Under the pieces are notes generated by a model. That model was not told the DNA's origin, ran no database searches, and worked only from the letters and a program-made list of their open reading frames with translations. A DNA stretch of 64,000 nt from Cytobacillus firmus. Its GTDB lineage: Bacteria > Bacillota > Bacilli > Bacillales > Cytobacillaceae. Positions 7,819 to 16,445 of the stretch are shown here, piece after piece. The stretch lies in the NCBI RefSeq assembly GCF_023715565.1, contig NZ_JAMBOJ010000014.1, positions 26,759-90,758 on the forward strand, read 5' to 3'. The first letter of the stretch is position 1. Each line of letters starts with the position of its first letter. The position numbers and the translations under genes were made by a program.

Positions 7819-8526
7819 ATGGAAAAAACATGGGAGGAAACTAACTTGATATCAATACGTGAACATGCGTATTTGTATCTGAAAAAACTTATTTTAGAAG
7901 GAGAATACCAGGCTGGAGACAGACTGGTAGAAAGGGAGCTTGCAGCCAAATTGAACATCAGCCGTACACCGATCCGTGAAGCGTTGTTTAGGCTGGAATC
8001 CCAAGGCTTCGTAAAAACAGTTCCCAGAAAAGGTGTGGTAATCTCCAATATCTCAGAGGATGAAGTATTGGAGGTCTTTACCATACTCTCTTCTCTTGAG
8101 GTACTGGCTGTAAAACTGGCAGCGCAAAGAATGGATACAGGTACACAGCAAGAACTGGATCTCAAGATTAAGGAACTATTAGAACTAAGTGAACAGGATG
8201 AAGAAAACTTCAATTCCGAACATATCCAGATGAACAGGCTGATAAATAAGGCATCCAAGAGCCCAAAGCTATATGAAATCCTGTCTGGCTTAATCGATTT
8301 CATTCACATGGCGGCCAATATGGGATATGAAACACCTGGGAGAAGAAAGGACTCATTAAAAGAACATATCGATATTATGAAGGCACTTCGCGACAAAGAT
8401 GCCGAAATAGCGGAATACCTGATGAGGATTCATATTGAGAATTCGAAAAAGGCGTATATAGCCTATGTGAATCGAATTAAAAAGAAAGGGGCAGTTAAAA
8501 AAAAAAATAAATATTTAAAAGTTTAG
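7819..8526 (+). CDS. GntR-family regulator, FCD (FadR) subfamily
   Basis: 235 residues. An N-terminal winged helix is clear (YQAGDRLVERELAAKLNISRTPIREALFRLESQGFV split over residues about 34-68, with the typical SRTPIREAL recognition helix). A helical FCD effector domain follows (residues about 90-220), usually a metal- and carboxylate-binding pocket. A basic Lys-rich tail ends the protein. It is the only regulator in the island and the natural candidate for the GGTATAC operators, since FCD regulators bind short palindromes of this type. The effector is unknown; it is likely a pathway substrate. Confidence 0.9.
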   Translation: MEKTWEETNLISIREHAYLYLKKLILEGEYQAGDRLVERELAAKLNISRTPIREALFRLESQGFVKTVPRKGVVISNISEDEVLEVFTILSSLEVLAVKLAAQRMDTGTQQELDLKIKELLELSEQDEENFNSEHIQMNRLINKASKSPKLYEILSGLIDFIHMAANMGYETPGRRKDSLKEHIDIMKALRDKDAEIAEYLMRIHIENSKKAYIAYVNRIKKKGAVKKKNKYLKV

Positions 8527-8547
8527 TATTGTCTGAATATTATCATT

Positions 8548-8568
8548 ATGGTATATTGTATACCAAGA
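8548..8568. promoter_or_regulatory. GntR-type operator, site 8
   Basis: ATGGTATATTGTATACCAAGA contains TTGTATACCAA at 8556-8566 with a second GGTATA half to its left. It lies between the regulator and the second ferredoxin, 34 bp before the latter's start. Confidence 0.6.
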
Positions 8569-8601
8569 ACTAAGAAACGAAATCAGGGAGGAATTCATTT
8601 C

Positions 8602-8952
8602 ATGCCAAACATCCATTTTGTCAACAGCAGCAAAACTCTGGAAGTGCCTGAGAATTCTAATATATTAAGAATGTCTCTCCGTTATGATGGTGATCTGCCA
8701 AATCGCTGCGGAGGCGGAATTTGTGGCACATGTGTTTTTAAAACGGAAGAAGGGTCCGAATACCTAGACAACGTGAAAATCCAGGAAAGAAGAAAATTAG
8801 GTGAAGAGTGGCTGGAAAAAGGCTACCGTTTAGGATGTCAGACTTTTGTAACAAACGGAGATGTTACCCTTTCCTGGGATGATAAAGTGACAGATCAGGT
8901 AAAAAAGAGAAAGCCTGATAAATTGAAGCAAGCCGTATCTACAGGGAAATGA
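8602..8952 (+). CDS. Second [2Fe-2S] ferredoxin
   Basis: 116 residues. Ligands are CGGGICGTC (C-x4-C-x2-C) near residue 37 and a fourth Cys in GYRLGC about 34 residues further on. ATG 8602 is preferred over an upstream in-frame start because GGGAGG precedes it at a fair distance and the upstream start would lie in operator site 8. It is clearly a different protein from the ferredoxin at 2392, sharing the fold and the GYRLxC end. Two distinct ferredoxins suggest two electron acceptors or a relay to one oxidase. Confidence 0.9.
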   Translation: MPNIHFVNSSKTLEVPENSNILRMSLRYDGDLPNRCGGGICGTCVFKTEEGSEYLDNVKIQERRKLGEEWLEKGYRLGCQTFVTNGDVTLSWDDKVTDQVKKRKPDKLKQAVSTGK

Positions 8953-8965
8953 GACTCCCTAGCCT

Positions 8966-9010
8966 GCATTCTGTAATGGAGGAATTCAAATTCAGCCCGT
9001 TACAGAATGC
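8966..9010 (+). other. 11-bp perfect stem in the ferredoxin / small-protein intergenic region
   Basis: GCATTCTGTAA (8966-8976) pairs exactly with TTACAGAATGC (9000-9010) over a 23-base loop containing GGAGG. There is no T-run, so it is not an intrinsic terminator. It could stabilise the upstream message or be a protein-binding leader for the next gene. Confidence 0.5.
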
Positions 9011-9047
9011 AAGATAAATTCCCAATATTATAGAAGAAGGTGAAATT

Positions 9048-9245
9048 ATGTGGGTTTGCAGCACTCATTTAAAAGAAGCCATGCAAATATTAAAAACACC
9101 TCATATTCGAAAAGCTCCATATGAAATCAAATGCTCACTTTGTGAAAATTATGCTTTCGCCAAAGTCTATTATACTCACCGCTCATTTAAATTCACAAAA
9201 CAACTTTATTCTTCATTAAAACAAAGTGTTTCCCAGGAGGCTTAA
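9048..9245 (+). CDS. 65-residue CxxH/CxxC small protein
   Basis: A small basic protein with CSTH at residues 4-7 and CSLC at residues 29-32, a spacing that could hold one zinc ion. AAGGTG lies 6 bases before the ATG. Its stop overlaps the first possible ATG of the RidA gene, so the two are translationally coupled. I do not recognise the family. A zinc-knuckle accessory or regulatory protein is a reasonable guess, no more. Confidence 0.75.
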   Translation: MWVCSTHLKEAMQILKTPHIRKAPYEIKCSLCENYAFAKVYYTHRSFKFTKQLYSSLKQSVSQEA

Positions 9246-9247
9246 TG

Positions 9248-9721
9248 ATGGAAGGGGTAAAAAAGGGAATTGAAGAAAGACTGGAAGAGCTGAATATTAA
9301 GCTCCCTGTTTTGACTGATATCAGAATGCCTTTTGAACCGGGCGTTATTTCAGGAAAGATTGTCTATTTATCCGGGCAAACACCCAGAGTCAATGGTAAC
9401 CAAAAATATACCGGAATTGTCGGGGCAGGCATATCTATCGATGAAGCAAAGGATGCGGCACGAATTTGTACGCTGAATTTGCTGGCAGCCCTTAAAGGAA
9501 TAATTGGAGATTTAAATAAAGTGAAAAGAATCATCAAAATGGATGGATATGTTGCCTCAACAAGTGACTTTAAATATCACCCAATTGTCATAAATGCAGC
9601 ATCAGAACTGCTGCATGATATTTTCGGCAAGGAAAATGGTCACGCACGTAAAGCAGTGGGACTGGCCTCTCTTCCAGGAGGAGCCCCTGTAGAGATTGAA
9701 ATGGTTGTAGAAATCGAATAA
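9248..9721 (+). CDS. RidA/YjgF-family enamine/imine deaminase
   Basis: 157 residues, the longer YjgF-like type. The diagnostic C-terminal segment HARKAVGLASLPGGAPVEIE contains the conserved Arg that anchors the substrate carboxylate. ATG 9248 sits 7 bases from AGGAGG; an ATG three bases earlier is possible. RidA proteins hydrolyse reactive 2-aminoacrylate-like enamines and imines, or take part directly in catabolic pathways. In this island it suggests an amine- or amide-derived intermediate. It is the last gene before a strong terminator. Confidence 0.88.
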   Translation: MEGVKKGIEERLEELNIKLPVLTDIRMPFEPGVISGKIVYLSGQTPRVNGNQKYTGIVGAGISIDEAKDAARICTLNLLAALKGIIGDLNKVKRIIKMDGYVASTSDFKYHPIVINAASELLHDIFGKENGHARKAVGLASLPGGAPVEIEMVVEIE

Positions 9722-9735
9722 CTTCCAAACAAGGG

Positions 9736-9759
9736 CTGCTCAAATATTGAGCAGTTTTT
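9736..9759 (+). terminator. Terminator closing the GntR island
   Basis: CTGCTCAA (9736-9743) and TTGAGCAG (9747-9754) form a perfect 8-bp stem with an ATA loop, followed by TTTTT. Confidence 0.85.
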
Positions 9760-9901
9760 CTATGCTCTTTTAATAAAATGCTATTATGTCTTCAAACCTA
9801 AAAGACTTCCAATAAATATTGTAAGGGTTTTCATTCCTTACACCACTAAATCTGCTATATTTAAATAAATATATTAGAGTAGCCGAGAATAGGGGATTCA
9901 T

Positions 9902-11686
9902 ATGAAGAGCTTTTTATCTTATGTAAAAAAATATAATACACTCCGAAACCAGATTCTAGCCGTGTTTTTAAGCGTTATGCTGTTTGTACTGGCTTTTGTT
10001 TCACTCGTTGTATATGACCAGTTAGGCAGCTTTTTCAGGCAAAATGCAGAACGGCAGGTTCAGCAAACCGCAAAAGAAGCCAACGGCAGGATGGAAACAA
10101 TGTATAAACAAATTGACACATTGACTAATCAGCTTATGACCAATAGTTCTGTTCAGAAAATGCTGCTGGAGATGCTTGAAGGGGATAGCATGGATTACGG
10201 GAAATTGGAATCCCTGATAAAAATCATAAATAATACATATGCCTACTCTGATGGAATATCATCAATTGAACTTTATAATGCAGAAGGCAAAAGGATCTAT
10301 CCTTTCGATGGCAAGAATATTTTTAATGTCATCGATTCAAAATGGGTAAAAGTTGCTGACAAAGAAAAGGGGAGGCTTGTCTGGACAGGGAAAGCTGCCG
10401 GAAATAGCGACTATTCTGCTGCCATACGAAGAGTCAGTCTGATGGATCGCTGGTTCACGAATGGCGGTTATCTTATAGTGCGTATTTCCAACAGTTATTT
10501 TCAGATGCAGGGCAATATTGAGGATAACGGACAGAATGATTATATGATGTTGCTAGACCAAGACTTAACGCCTATTACGAATGATTATGGACTCGATATA
10601 AAAAGTATTATTCAGCAAAAAGAACAGCCTATTATCATTCATGATAAGGAATATATGGCTGTTACTGAAAAGTCAGCTGTGACAGGCTGGACTTTTGTCA
10701 TTCTTAAGCCGATGAGTTTTCTGCTGCAAGGCGTTTCGAAAGTTCGTGCTGTAATCTTTCTGGCAGTTACCATTGGGTTCTTGGTGTTTGTCATTTCCTC
10801 CATAGTTCTCGCCACTATGATCACAAGACCGATTAAGAAACTGACTAATACAATGAAGAATGCCAAAATGGATGAATTAAAACTGAACCCTGAAAGTAAT
10901 TCCTCACTAGAATTTATTGAATTAAATAATACCTACAATAAAATGGTCAAAAGAACCAACCATTTAATTCAGGTAGTATATGAAAAAGAGCTGCTTCGGT
11001 CAAGAACTGAGCTGAAGGCTCTGCAGGCTCAGATTGATCCTCATTTTCTCTATAATACTTTAAATGCATTGTACTGGTCACTTGAAGAGAAAGAGGAGGA
11101 GGAACTGGCTGAGATTGTCATTTCTATGTCGGAACTTTTTCGATATACAATCGGAAACCGCACCTCCAGTGAATGGGTTACTATACATGATGAACTGGAT
11201 CATATCGAACGGTATATGAGGCTGATGAAAATGCGCCTTGGCGATAGATTATTATGGGAAATAACTGCACCACACAAGCTCCTGGGAGTGAAAATACCCA
11301 AATTAATTATCCAGCCATTAGTTGAAAATGCTATACAGCATGGAATTGAAAATAAAAGAATACAAGGTACTGTCCTAATCTATATAGAAGAGTCGGCTAA
11401 ACCGGACACTGTTAAGATTACGGTGCAGGATAACGGGCCAGGAATTGATCAGGCTGAGCTTCATCAGCTAAATGAAGAGATAAAAAAGGAGAATGTATCT
11501 TCATTTAAAGGGATTGGGATGGCGCTGACAAATGTTAATAAAAGGCTCAGTCTTTATTATAAATCCAATTCCCTTGCCGGTCTTCACCTGGAAAGTGAAT
11601 TTGGTTCAGGGACCAAAGTTGTCTTCGAAATACCTGCGGGGGAGGGAAGTAATGATGGATACAAAGATTATCTTAATAGTGGATGA
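9902..11686 (+). CDS. YesM-type sensor histidine kinase
   Basis: 594 residues. A TM helix near residues 17-37, an extracytoplasmic sensor region to about 275, a second TM near 282-302 and a HAMP linker (TRPIKKLTNTMKNAK). The His_kinase motif LQAQIDPHFLYNTLNAL holds the phospho-accepting His near residue 382. The ATPase follows with N-box LVENAIQHGIENK, DNGPGID and a GIGMALTNV box. This architecture is typical of kinases sensing oligosaccharides through a solute-binding protein. The response-regulator gene overlaps its end, and the adjacent importer and GH43 gene point to xylan fragments as the signal. Confidence 0.92.
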   Translation: MKSFLSYVKKYNTLRNQILAVFLSVMLFVLAFVSLVVYDQLGSFFRQNAERQVQQTAKEANGRMETMYKQIDTLTNQLMTNSSVQKMLLEMLEGDSMDYGKLESLIKIINNTYAYSDGISSIELYNAEGKRIYPFDGKNIFNVIDSKWVKVADKEKGRLVWTGKAAGNSDYSAAIRRVSLMDRWFTNGGYLIVRISNSYFQMQGNIEDNGQNDYMMLLDQDLTPITNDYGLDIKSIIQQKEQPIIIHDKEYMAVTEKSAVTGWTFVILKPMSFLLQGVSKVRAVIFLAVTIGFLVFVISSIVLATMITRPIKKLTNTMKNAKMDELKLNPESNSSLEFIELNNTYNKMVKRTNHLIQVVYEKELLRSRTELKALQAQIDPHFLYNTLNALYWSLEEKEEEELAEIVISMSELFRYTIGNRTSSEWVTIHDELDHIERYMRLMKMRLGDRLLWEITAPHKLLGVKIPKLIIQPLVENAIQHGIENKRIQGTVLIYIEESAKPDTVKITVQDNGPGIDQAELHQLNEEIKKENVSSFKGIGMALTNVNKRLSLYYKSNSLAGLHLESEFGSGTKVVFEIPAGEGSNDGYKDYLNSG

Positions 11687-12446
11687 TGAGGAGACAACTA
11701 GACAAGGGCTGAAAAAGACATTGGAAGCATGGTCAGCAGGGAGATATGAGATTATCGGCGCATCTGACGGATACGAAGCTTTAGCGGTATTCAAGAGGAC
11801 CAAAGTGAACCTGCTTATTACAGATATATGCATGCCGGAAATGACAGGGTTGGCACTTTTAAAAAAACTGAGAAACCAAGGATGCAAGCCTGCTGTCCTG
11901 ATTATATCAGGCTACCCTGATTTTGAGTATGCACAGGAAGCTATTCGGCTTGGGGTGCTCAACTATCTGGTTAAACCTTTGCGGAAGAAAAGCCTTATCA
12001 TAGCAATTGAAGAGGCCCTTGAAACGGAAGCGCATATGGCCAAGGCAGATTATTTGGAAAAGATCGCTGACAAGGGTCTGTTAGAGGTGGAAGCAAAAAA
12101 AGAGTATGTGAACTCATCTGTCAAACAAGCCATTGCTTATGTGAATGAAAATCTATCAGAACAAATATCTCTCAAAGAAGTGGCTGATGCAGTACATTTG
12201 AATGCCAGTTATTTTAGTGCAATGTTTAAGGAGCAGACCAGTATTACGTTTAGTGAATATTTGACAAGAAAGAGACTTCAATTAGCGAAAAAGCTGCTCT
12301 TAACAACAGATTTTACTGTAGATGAAGTGGGCCGGCGAGCTGGCTATCAAACATCCAAGTACTTTATTAAGCTTTTTAAAGAGTCAGAAGGTGTAACCCC
12401 AAGCAAATACCGAAAACTGGCTGAACTAGATGAAACGCCAATCTAA
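11655..12446 (+). CDS. YesN-type response regulator, REC plus AraC HTH
   Basis: 263 residues. The receiver domain has the acidic DDEE pair at the N-terminus and the phospho-acceptor Asp in LLITDICMPEMTG. An AraC-type double HTH occupies residues about 155-255 (SEQISLKEVADAVHLNASYFS and VDEVGRRAGYQTSKYFIKLF). I place the start at ATG 11655, 8 bases from GGAGGG and inside the kinase gene's last codons; ATG 11652 is also possible. It probably activates the importer/GH43 operon. A terminator separates it from that operon. Confidence 0.92.
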   Translation: MDTKIILIVDDEETTRQGLKKTLEAWSAGRYEIIGASDGYEALAVFKRTKVNLLITDICMPEMTGLALLKKLRNQGCKPAVLIISGYPDFEYAQEAIRLGVLNYLVKPLRKKSLIIAIEEALETEAHMAKADYLEKIADKGLLEVEAKKEYVNSSVKQAIAYVNENLSEQISLKEVADAVHLNASYFSAMFKEQTSITFSEYLTRKRLQLAKKLLLTTDFTVDEVGRRAGYQTSKYFIKLFKESEGVTPSKYRKLAELDETPI

Positions 12447-12465
12447 AAAAAGTGGAATTTTTCCC

Positions 12466-12494
12466 AATCGCGGTTACCTTACCGCGATTTTTTA
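12466..12494 (+). terminator. Terminator after the two-component pair
   Basis: AATCGCGGT (12466-12474) pairs with ACCGCGATT (12481-12489) across TACCTT, followed by a T-run. Confidence 0.8.
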
Positions 12495-12546
12495 GTGATG
12501 ATATCATTGTAATTGTTGGAATAATCAATTAATAGGAGGTTGGGAA

Positions 12547-13860
12547 ATGTTAAAGAAAGCGCATTCATTTTTACTTATTGCAGTGCTGCTTGCCGCAGCA
12601 GTACTTACGGCGTGCAGCGGAAGCACTGATATGGCCAGTGGTGAAAATGGTTCCAAAAAAACCATAAAGTTCATGCACTTATGGCCGGCAGGAAGCTCCA
12701 AACAGCAGAACCAGATTGTAACAGATATTATTGAACAGTATGAAGCTGAGCATGATGATGTGAAAATTGAAGTTGAAGTTCTGGAAAATGAACAGTACAA
12801 AAATAAAATAAAGGTACTTTCATCTTCTAATGAATTGCCGGATGTAGGGTTTACATGGGCAGCTGGATACATGACTCCATTTGTTAAGGGTAACCTGTTT
12901 GCCGAGCTGGATGATGTATTAAATGATGGCTTGAAGGATTCTTTTGTCAGTGGGACAACAGAAGCCTACGCTCTCGAAGGGAAAACATATGGTTTGCCTC
13001 TTGAGCTGAACATCGCACCAATTTACTACAATAAAGAAATTTTTGAGAAATACAATCTGGATATACCCCAAACATACCGCGAGTTTGAAAATGCTGTCAA
13101 GACACTGGCAGACAATGGGGTGGCACCGATTGCTCTAGGAAATAAAGACCGCTGGACAGGATCTTTATGGTACATGTACCTGGCAGACCGAATTGGCGGG
13201 GCAGAAGTTCTTAATAAAGCCATTGACCGTTCCGGTTCATTTGAAGACCCCGCACTGGTATCGGCTGCTGAAGAAGTTCAAAACCTTGTGAAAATGAACG
13301 CGTTTAATAAAGGCTATAATGGCCTATCAAATGACGAAGGCAAGGCTGAGTTCCTGAATGGAAATGCGGCAATGTATCTGATGGGAACATGGGAGCTCCC
13401 TAACTTTACAACTAATGAAGAAATCCCTCAGGAGTTCAGGGAAAATGTTGGGTTCTTTAAATTCCCTACCGTTGAAGGCGGCAAAGGAAATATCGACAGC
13501 TGGGTAGGCGGACCTGGAGTAGGCTTATTCGTTGCAGAGAATTCAAAGGTTAAAGATGAATCAAAAGAATTTGTTAAGTTCTTTGTTGAGAAGTGGGGAG
13601 AGCAATCTGTTGAAAAAGCAGGCGTCATTCCTGCCACGAAGGTTGACACCGGAAAAGTGGATCTTCCAGACTTGTATATCGATGTCCTAAACGAATTAAA
13701 TAAAGCCAGCAGCCTAACTTTATTTGCTGATGTTCAAATGAGTGCGGCAGTGGCAGAAACCCATTTAAACCTTATCCAATCATTGTTTGGCAACGAGGTA
13801 AAGCCGGCTGATTATGCTAAACAGCATGAAGAGGCTCTTAAAGCTGAAGAAGGAAATTAA
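12547..13860 (+). CDS. Sugar ABC transporter solute-binding lipoprotein
   Basis: 437 residues of family-1 solute-binding protein. The signal peptide ends in a lipobox with the acylated Cys at residue 23 (AVLTAC). The mature domain shows KFMHLWPAGSSKQQN, YGLPLELNIAPIYYNKEIF and a Trp-rich WTGSLWYMYLADRIGG segment, as in oligosaccharide binders. It has TAGGAGG in front. It feeds the two permeases downstream; a hairpin after its stop probably keeps it more abundant than they are. Confidence 0.9.
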   Translation: MLKKAHSFLLIAVLLAAAVLTACSGSTDMASGENGSKKTIKFMHLWPAGSSKQQNQIVTDIIEQYEAEHDDVKIEVEVLENEQYKNKIKVLSSSNELPDVGFTWAAGYMTPFVKGNLFAELDDVLNDGLKDSFVSGTTEAYALEGKTYGLPLELNIAPIYYNKEIFEKYNLDIPQTYREFENAVKTLADNGVAPIALGNKDRWTGSLWYMYLADRIGGAEVLNKAIDRSGSFEDPALVSAAEEVQNLVKMNAFNKGYNGLSNDEGKAEFLNGNAAMYLMGTWELPNFTTNEEIPQEFRENVGFFKFPTVEGGKGNIDSWVGGPGVGLFVAENSKVKDESKEFVKFFVEKWGEQSVEKAGVIPATKVDTGKVDLPDLYIDVLNELNKASSLTLFADVQMSAAVAETHLNLIQSLFGNEVKPADYAKQHEEALKAEEGN

Positions 13861-13867
13861 AATCCCT

Positions 13868-13903
13868 GAGAGGATATATCAGTTTTATGGTATATCCTTT
13901 CTC
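13868..13903 (+). other. Intercistronic hairpin between binding protein and permease genes
   Basis: GAG-AGGATATA (13868-13878) pairs with TATATCCT-CTC (13891-13903) around a small internal mismatch. It lacks a proper T-run. Hairpins here commonly protect the binding-protein message from 3' decay or partly terminate. Confidence 0.45.
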
Positions 13904-13930
13904 ATTCTGACAGGAAGGAGCTGAAACATA

Positions 13931-14806
13931 ATGAATAATGTGCTTTCCAATAAAAAAATTATAGCATTGTATATCACGCCTGCCCTTTTTCTGATTCTCG
14001 CATTAATATATGTTCCCATTCTGCAAACCGGATACTACGGTCTGATGAAATGGAATGGCATTGGTGAAATGAGTTTCATTGGTTTAAAGAATTATACAGT
14101 ATTGATGAAAGATCCGCTTTTCTGGAAAAGTGCTTTGCACTCCTTTTTGCTAGCCCTGTTCTCGGCGCTGAGTTTAAGTGGTTACTTATTTATTTCCATT
14201 ATACTTGCCGGAAAAATCAAAGGAGCAGATTTATTGAGGAAAATTTATCTGATTCCAATGCTGCTGGCATCAGTCGCCATTGCACAGCTTTGGATGAAGA
14301 TTTACCATCCATCAAACGGCATGCTGAATACCGTTTTAATGGCTATAGGCATTGAAGATCCTCCAGCATGGCTAGCGGATGCGAATCTTGCACTCTATGC
14401 GATTATTATTCCGATTATCTGGCAGTACGCTGGTTTTTATATTCTGATCTATTACGCAGCATTAAAGAATATTCCCGAGTCTCTTGTCGAAGCGGCAAGA
14501 ATTGATGGGGCGTCTTCCTGGCAGATTGCTCTTAAGATTAAAATCCCTTTAGTTATGAATGTCATCAAAGTAACCATTGTTCTTGCAGTTGTAGGATCCC
14601 TGAAATACTTTGACCTGATATACGTCATGACTGGCGGGGGGCCAAATGGAGCAAGTGAAGTAATGGCTTCTTATATGTACCAAAAAGCGTTTAAGGGGTT
14701 TGACTTTGGATACGCCAGTGCCATTGGGTTTTTCCTGCTGGTGATATGTCTTGTGGTCACCTATATTATCCGAAGACTGACAGCTGCCAATAAAGATATT
14801 TACTAA
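13931..14806 (+). CDS. Sugar ABC permease, MalF-type
   Basis: 291 residues with six predicted membrane helices. The cytoplasmic EAA loop is visible as EAARIDGASSWQIALKIKIPL around residues 190-210. The pattern GGGPNGASEVMASYMYQ near residue 240 is usual for this subfamily. AGGAAGGAG lies before the start. It forms a heterodimer with the next gene's product. No ATPase gene lies in the operon. Confidence 0.9.
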   Translation: MNNVLSNKKIIALYITPALFLILALIYVPILQTGYYGLMKWNGIGEMSFIGLKNYTVLMKDPLFWKSALHSFLLALFSALSLSGYLFISIILAGKIKGADLLRKIYLIPMLLASVAIAQLWMKIYHPSNGMLNTVLMAIGIEDPPAWLADANLALYAIIIPIIWQYAGFYILIYYAALKNIPESLVEAARIDGASSWQIALKIKIPLVMNVIKVTIVLAVVGSLKYFDLIYVMTGGGPNGASEVMASYMYQKAFKGFDFGYASAIGFFLLVICLVVTYIIRRLTAANKDIY

Positions 14807-14823
14807 TGGAAGGGGGAAAAAGG

Positions 14824-15723
14824 ATGGAAACAGTTAAAGCTGGTAGCACAACAGGCATAAGTGTAATACCGAACCAAAGGCCTGTACAGAAATCGATTCT
14901 TAACCGTACAGCGTACATCATTATGTATATATTTCTCATTATTGTTGCGGTATTTCAGATATTCCCGATTATTTGGCTCTTTCTATTTTCGCTGAAAAAC
15001 AATCAGGAAGTTTTCAATACGTCTCCCTTTTCTTTACCTCAAAGCCCTAAGTGGGAAAATTACGCAAAGGTTTGGACTGAAGGAAACATCAGTTTATATT
15101 TTATCAACAGTGTTACATATACCATTACAGCGGTTGTCCTGACTGTCATCCTGGCCAGTATGGTTACTTTTGCCATAACGCGCATGCAATGGAGAGGAAG
15201 CAGGCTTGTTCTTGGGCTGTTCATGGTTGGATTAATGATACCTGTCCATTCAACACTAATTCCTTTATTCAATACCTTTACAAAAATTAATCTGATTGAT
15301 AATCCGCTATCCATTATATTAACTTATACTGCCTTTAACCTTCCGATTACCATTATGATTCTTCTGGGTTTCTATGAAGCGCTGCCAAGGGAGGTAGAGG
15401 AAGCGGCTGTGATGGATGGTGCATCTATTCATCATATTTTCTTCAAAATAACACTGCCAATGACTATGCCGGTTATGGCAACAGCAGCGATTATTAATAT
15501 GATCTACAATTGGAATGAATTTGTTTTTGTTAATACATTTATCAGTTCGGATAACTTTAAGACACTCACGGTTGGAATCCAGAATTTCATTGGCCAGTAT
15601 ACGACGGATTGGGGAGCAATCGGTGCCACACTGGTCATCAGCATCCTGCCAATATTGATTGCCTTTCTCATATTAAGCAATCGTATCGTAGAGGGGATAG
15701 CATCTGGCTCGGTTAAAGGCTAA
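14824..15723 (+). CDS. Sugar ABC permease, MalG-type
   Basis: 299 residues. An N-terminal polar extension of about 35 residues precedes six membrane helices. The EAA motif is EEAAVMDGASIHHIFFKITLP. The start at ATG 14824 is preferred, with AGGGGG about 8 bases upstream; an in-frame ATG at 14806 overlaps the previous stop but lacks its own ribosome site. It partners the MalF-type permease. Confidence 0.9.
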   Translation: METVKAGSTTGISVIPNQRPVQKSILNRTAYIIMYIFLIIVAVFQIFPIIWLFLFSLKNNQEVFNTSPFSLPQSPKWENYAKVWTEGNISLYFINSVTYTITAVVLTVILASMVTFAITRMQWRGSRLVLGLFMVGLMIPVHSTLIPLFNTFTKINLIDNPLSIILTYTAFNLPITIMILLGFYEALPREVEEAAVMDGASIHHIFFKITLPMTMPVMATAAIINMIYNWNEFVFVNTFISSDNFKTLTVGIQNFIGQYTTDWGAIGATLVISILPILIAFLILSNRIVEGIASGSVKG

Positions 15724-15752
15724 GGAATGCGGTACTTGAGGAGGTGAATATT

Positions 15753-16388
15753 GTGCATATGACGCTGAACAAGCTATTTTCGATTTGTGAATGGATTATG
15801 AAGCTTGCTTATGTTAACTTGCTCTGGCTTTTATTTACTGTGGCTGGATTAGTCGTTTTTGGCTTCATGCCTGCAACTGTCTCGCTCTTCACCATTGTCC
15901 GCAAGTGGCAGATGAAAGAGACAGATGTCCCATTATGGAATACTTTTCTTTCGACCTATAAAAGAGAATTCATTAAATCTAATTTGCTAGGTTTCATGCT
16001 AAACATATGGACGGGAATCATTCTCTTGGACTGGCATTTTGTAAAAGGCTTAGAAGGGAGCATCCAGATGGTATTTTTCGTACCACTGCTGATAATTTCT
16101 GTTCTTTATTTCTGTACTTTGATGCATATTTTTCCGTTATATGTACATTACGATTTGGGGGTAACTGAATATATAAAAAATTCATGCTTACTTGGAATCC
16201 TGAAACTGCATATGTCCTTAATATTAACGGCCTCTGCTGGATCGATTATCATTCTATTCCTGTATAGTCCTGCGTTTATTCCCTTCTTTAGCGCAGTATC
16301 AGTCTCATGGATATTGATGTTTGGAGGAATGTACAATTTCAAAAGAATTGAAGAGAGGGATATTCACCGAAAGCCTGAACCAATCTGA
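15753..16388 (+). CDS. YesL-family (DUF624) membrane protein
   Basis: 211 residues with four or five hydrophobic helices. N-terminal segments such as YVNLLWLLFTVAGLVVFGFMP and a loop with FTIVRKWQMKETDVPLW are typical of YesL. The GTG at 15753 is chosen because AGGAGGTG lies 6 bases upstream. YesL genes recur next to YesM/YesN systems and oligosaccharide importers, as here, but their role is unknown; assistance to the importer or sensing is usually assumed. Confidence 0.85.
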   Translation: MHMTLNKLFSICEWIMKLAYVNLLWLLFTVAGLVVFGFMPATVSLFTIVRKWQMKETDVPLWNTFLSTYKREFIKSNLLGFMLNIWTGIILLDWHFVKGLEGSIQMVFFVPLLIISVLYFCTLMHIFPLYVHYDLGVTEYIKNSCLLGILKLHMSLILTASAGSIIILFLYSPAFIPFFSAVSVSWILMFGGMYNFKRIEERDIHRKPEPI

Positions 16389-16445
16389 CCTTCGGGCTAT
16401 AGTGGCCCACAAAAGTGACAACTAAAAAGAAAGGTGTGGTTTTTT

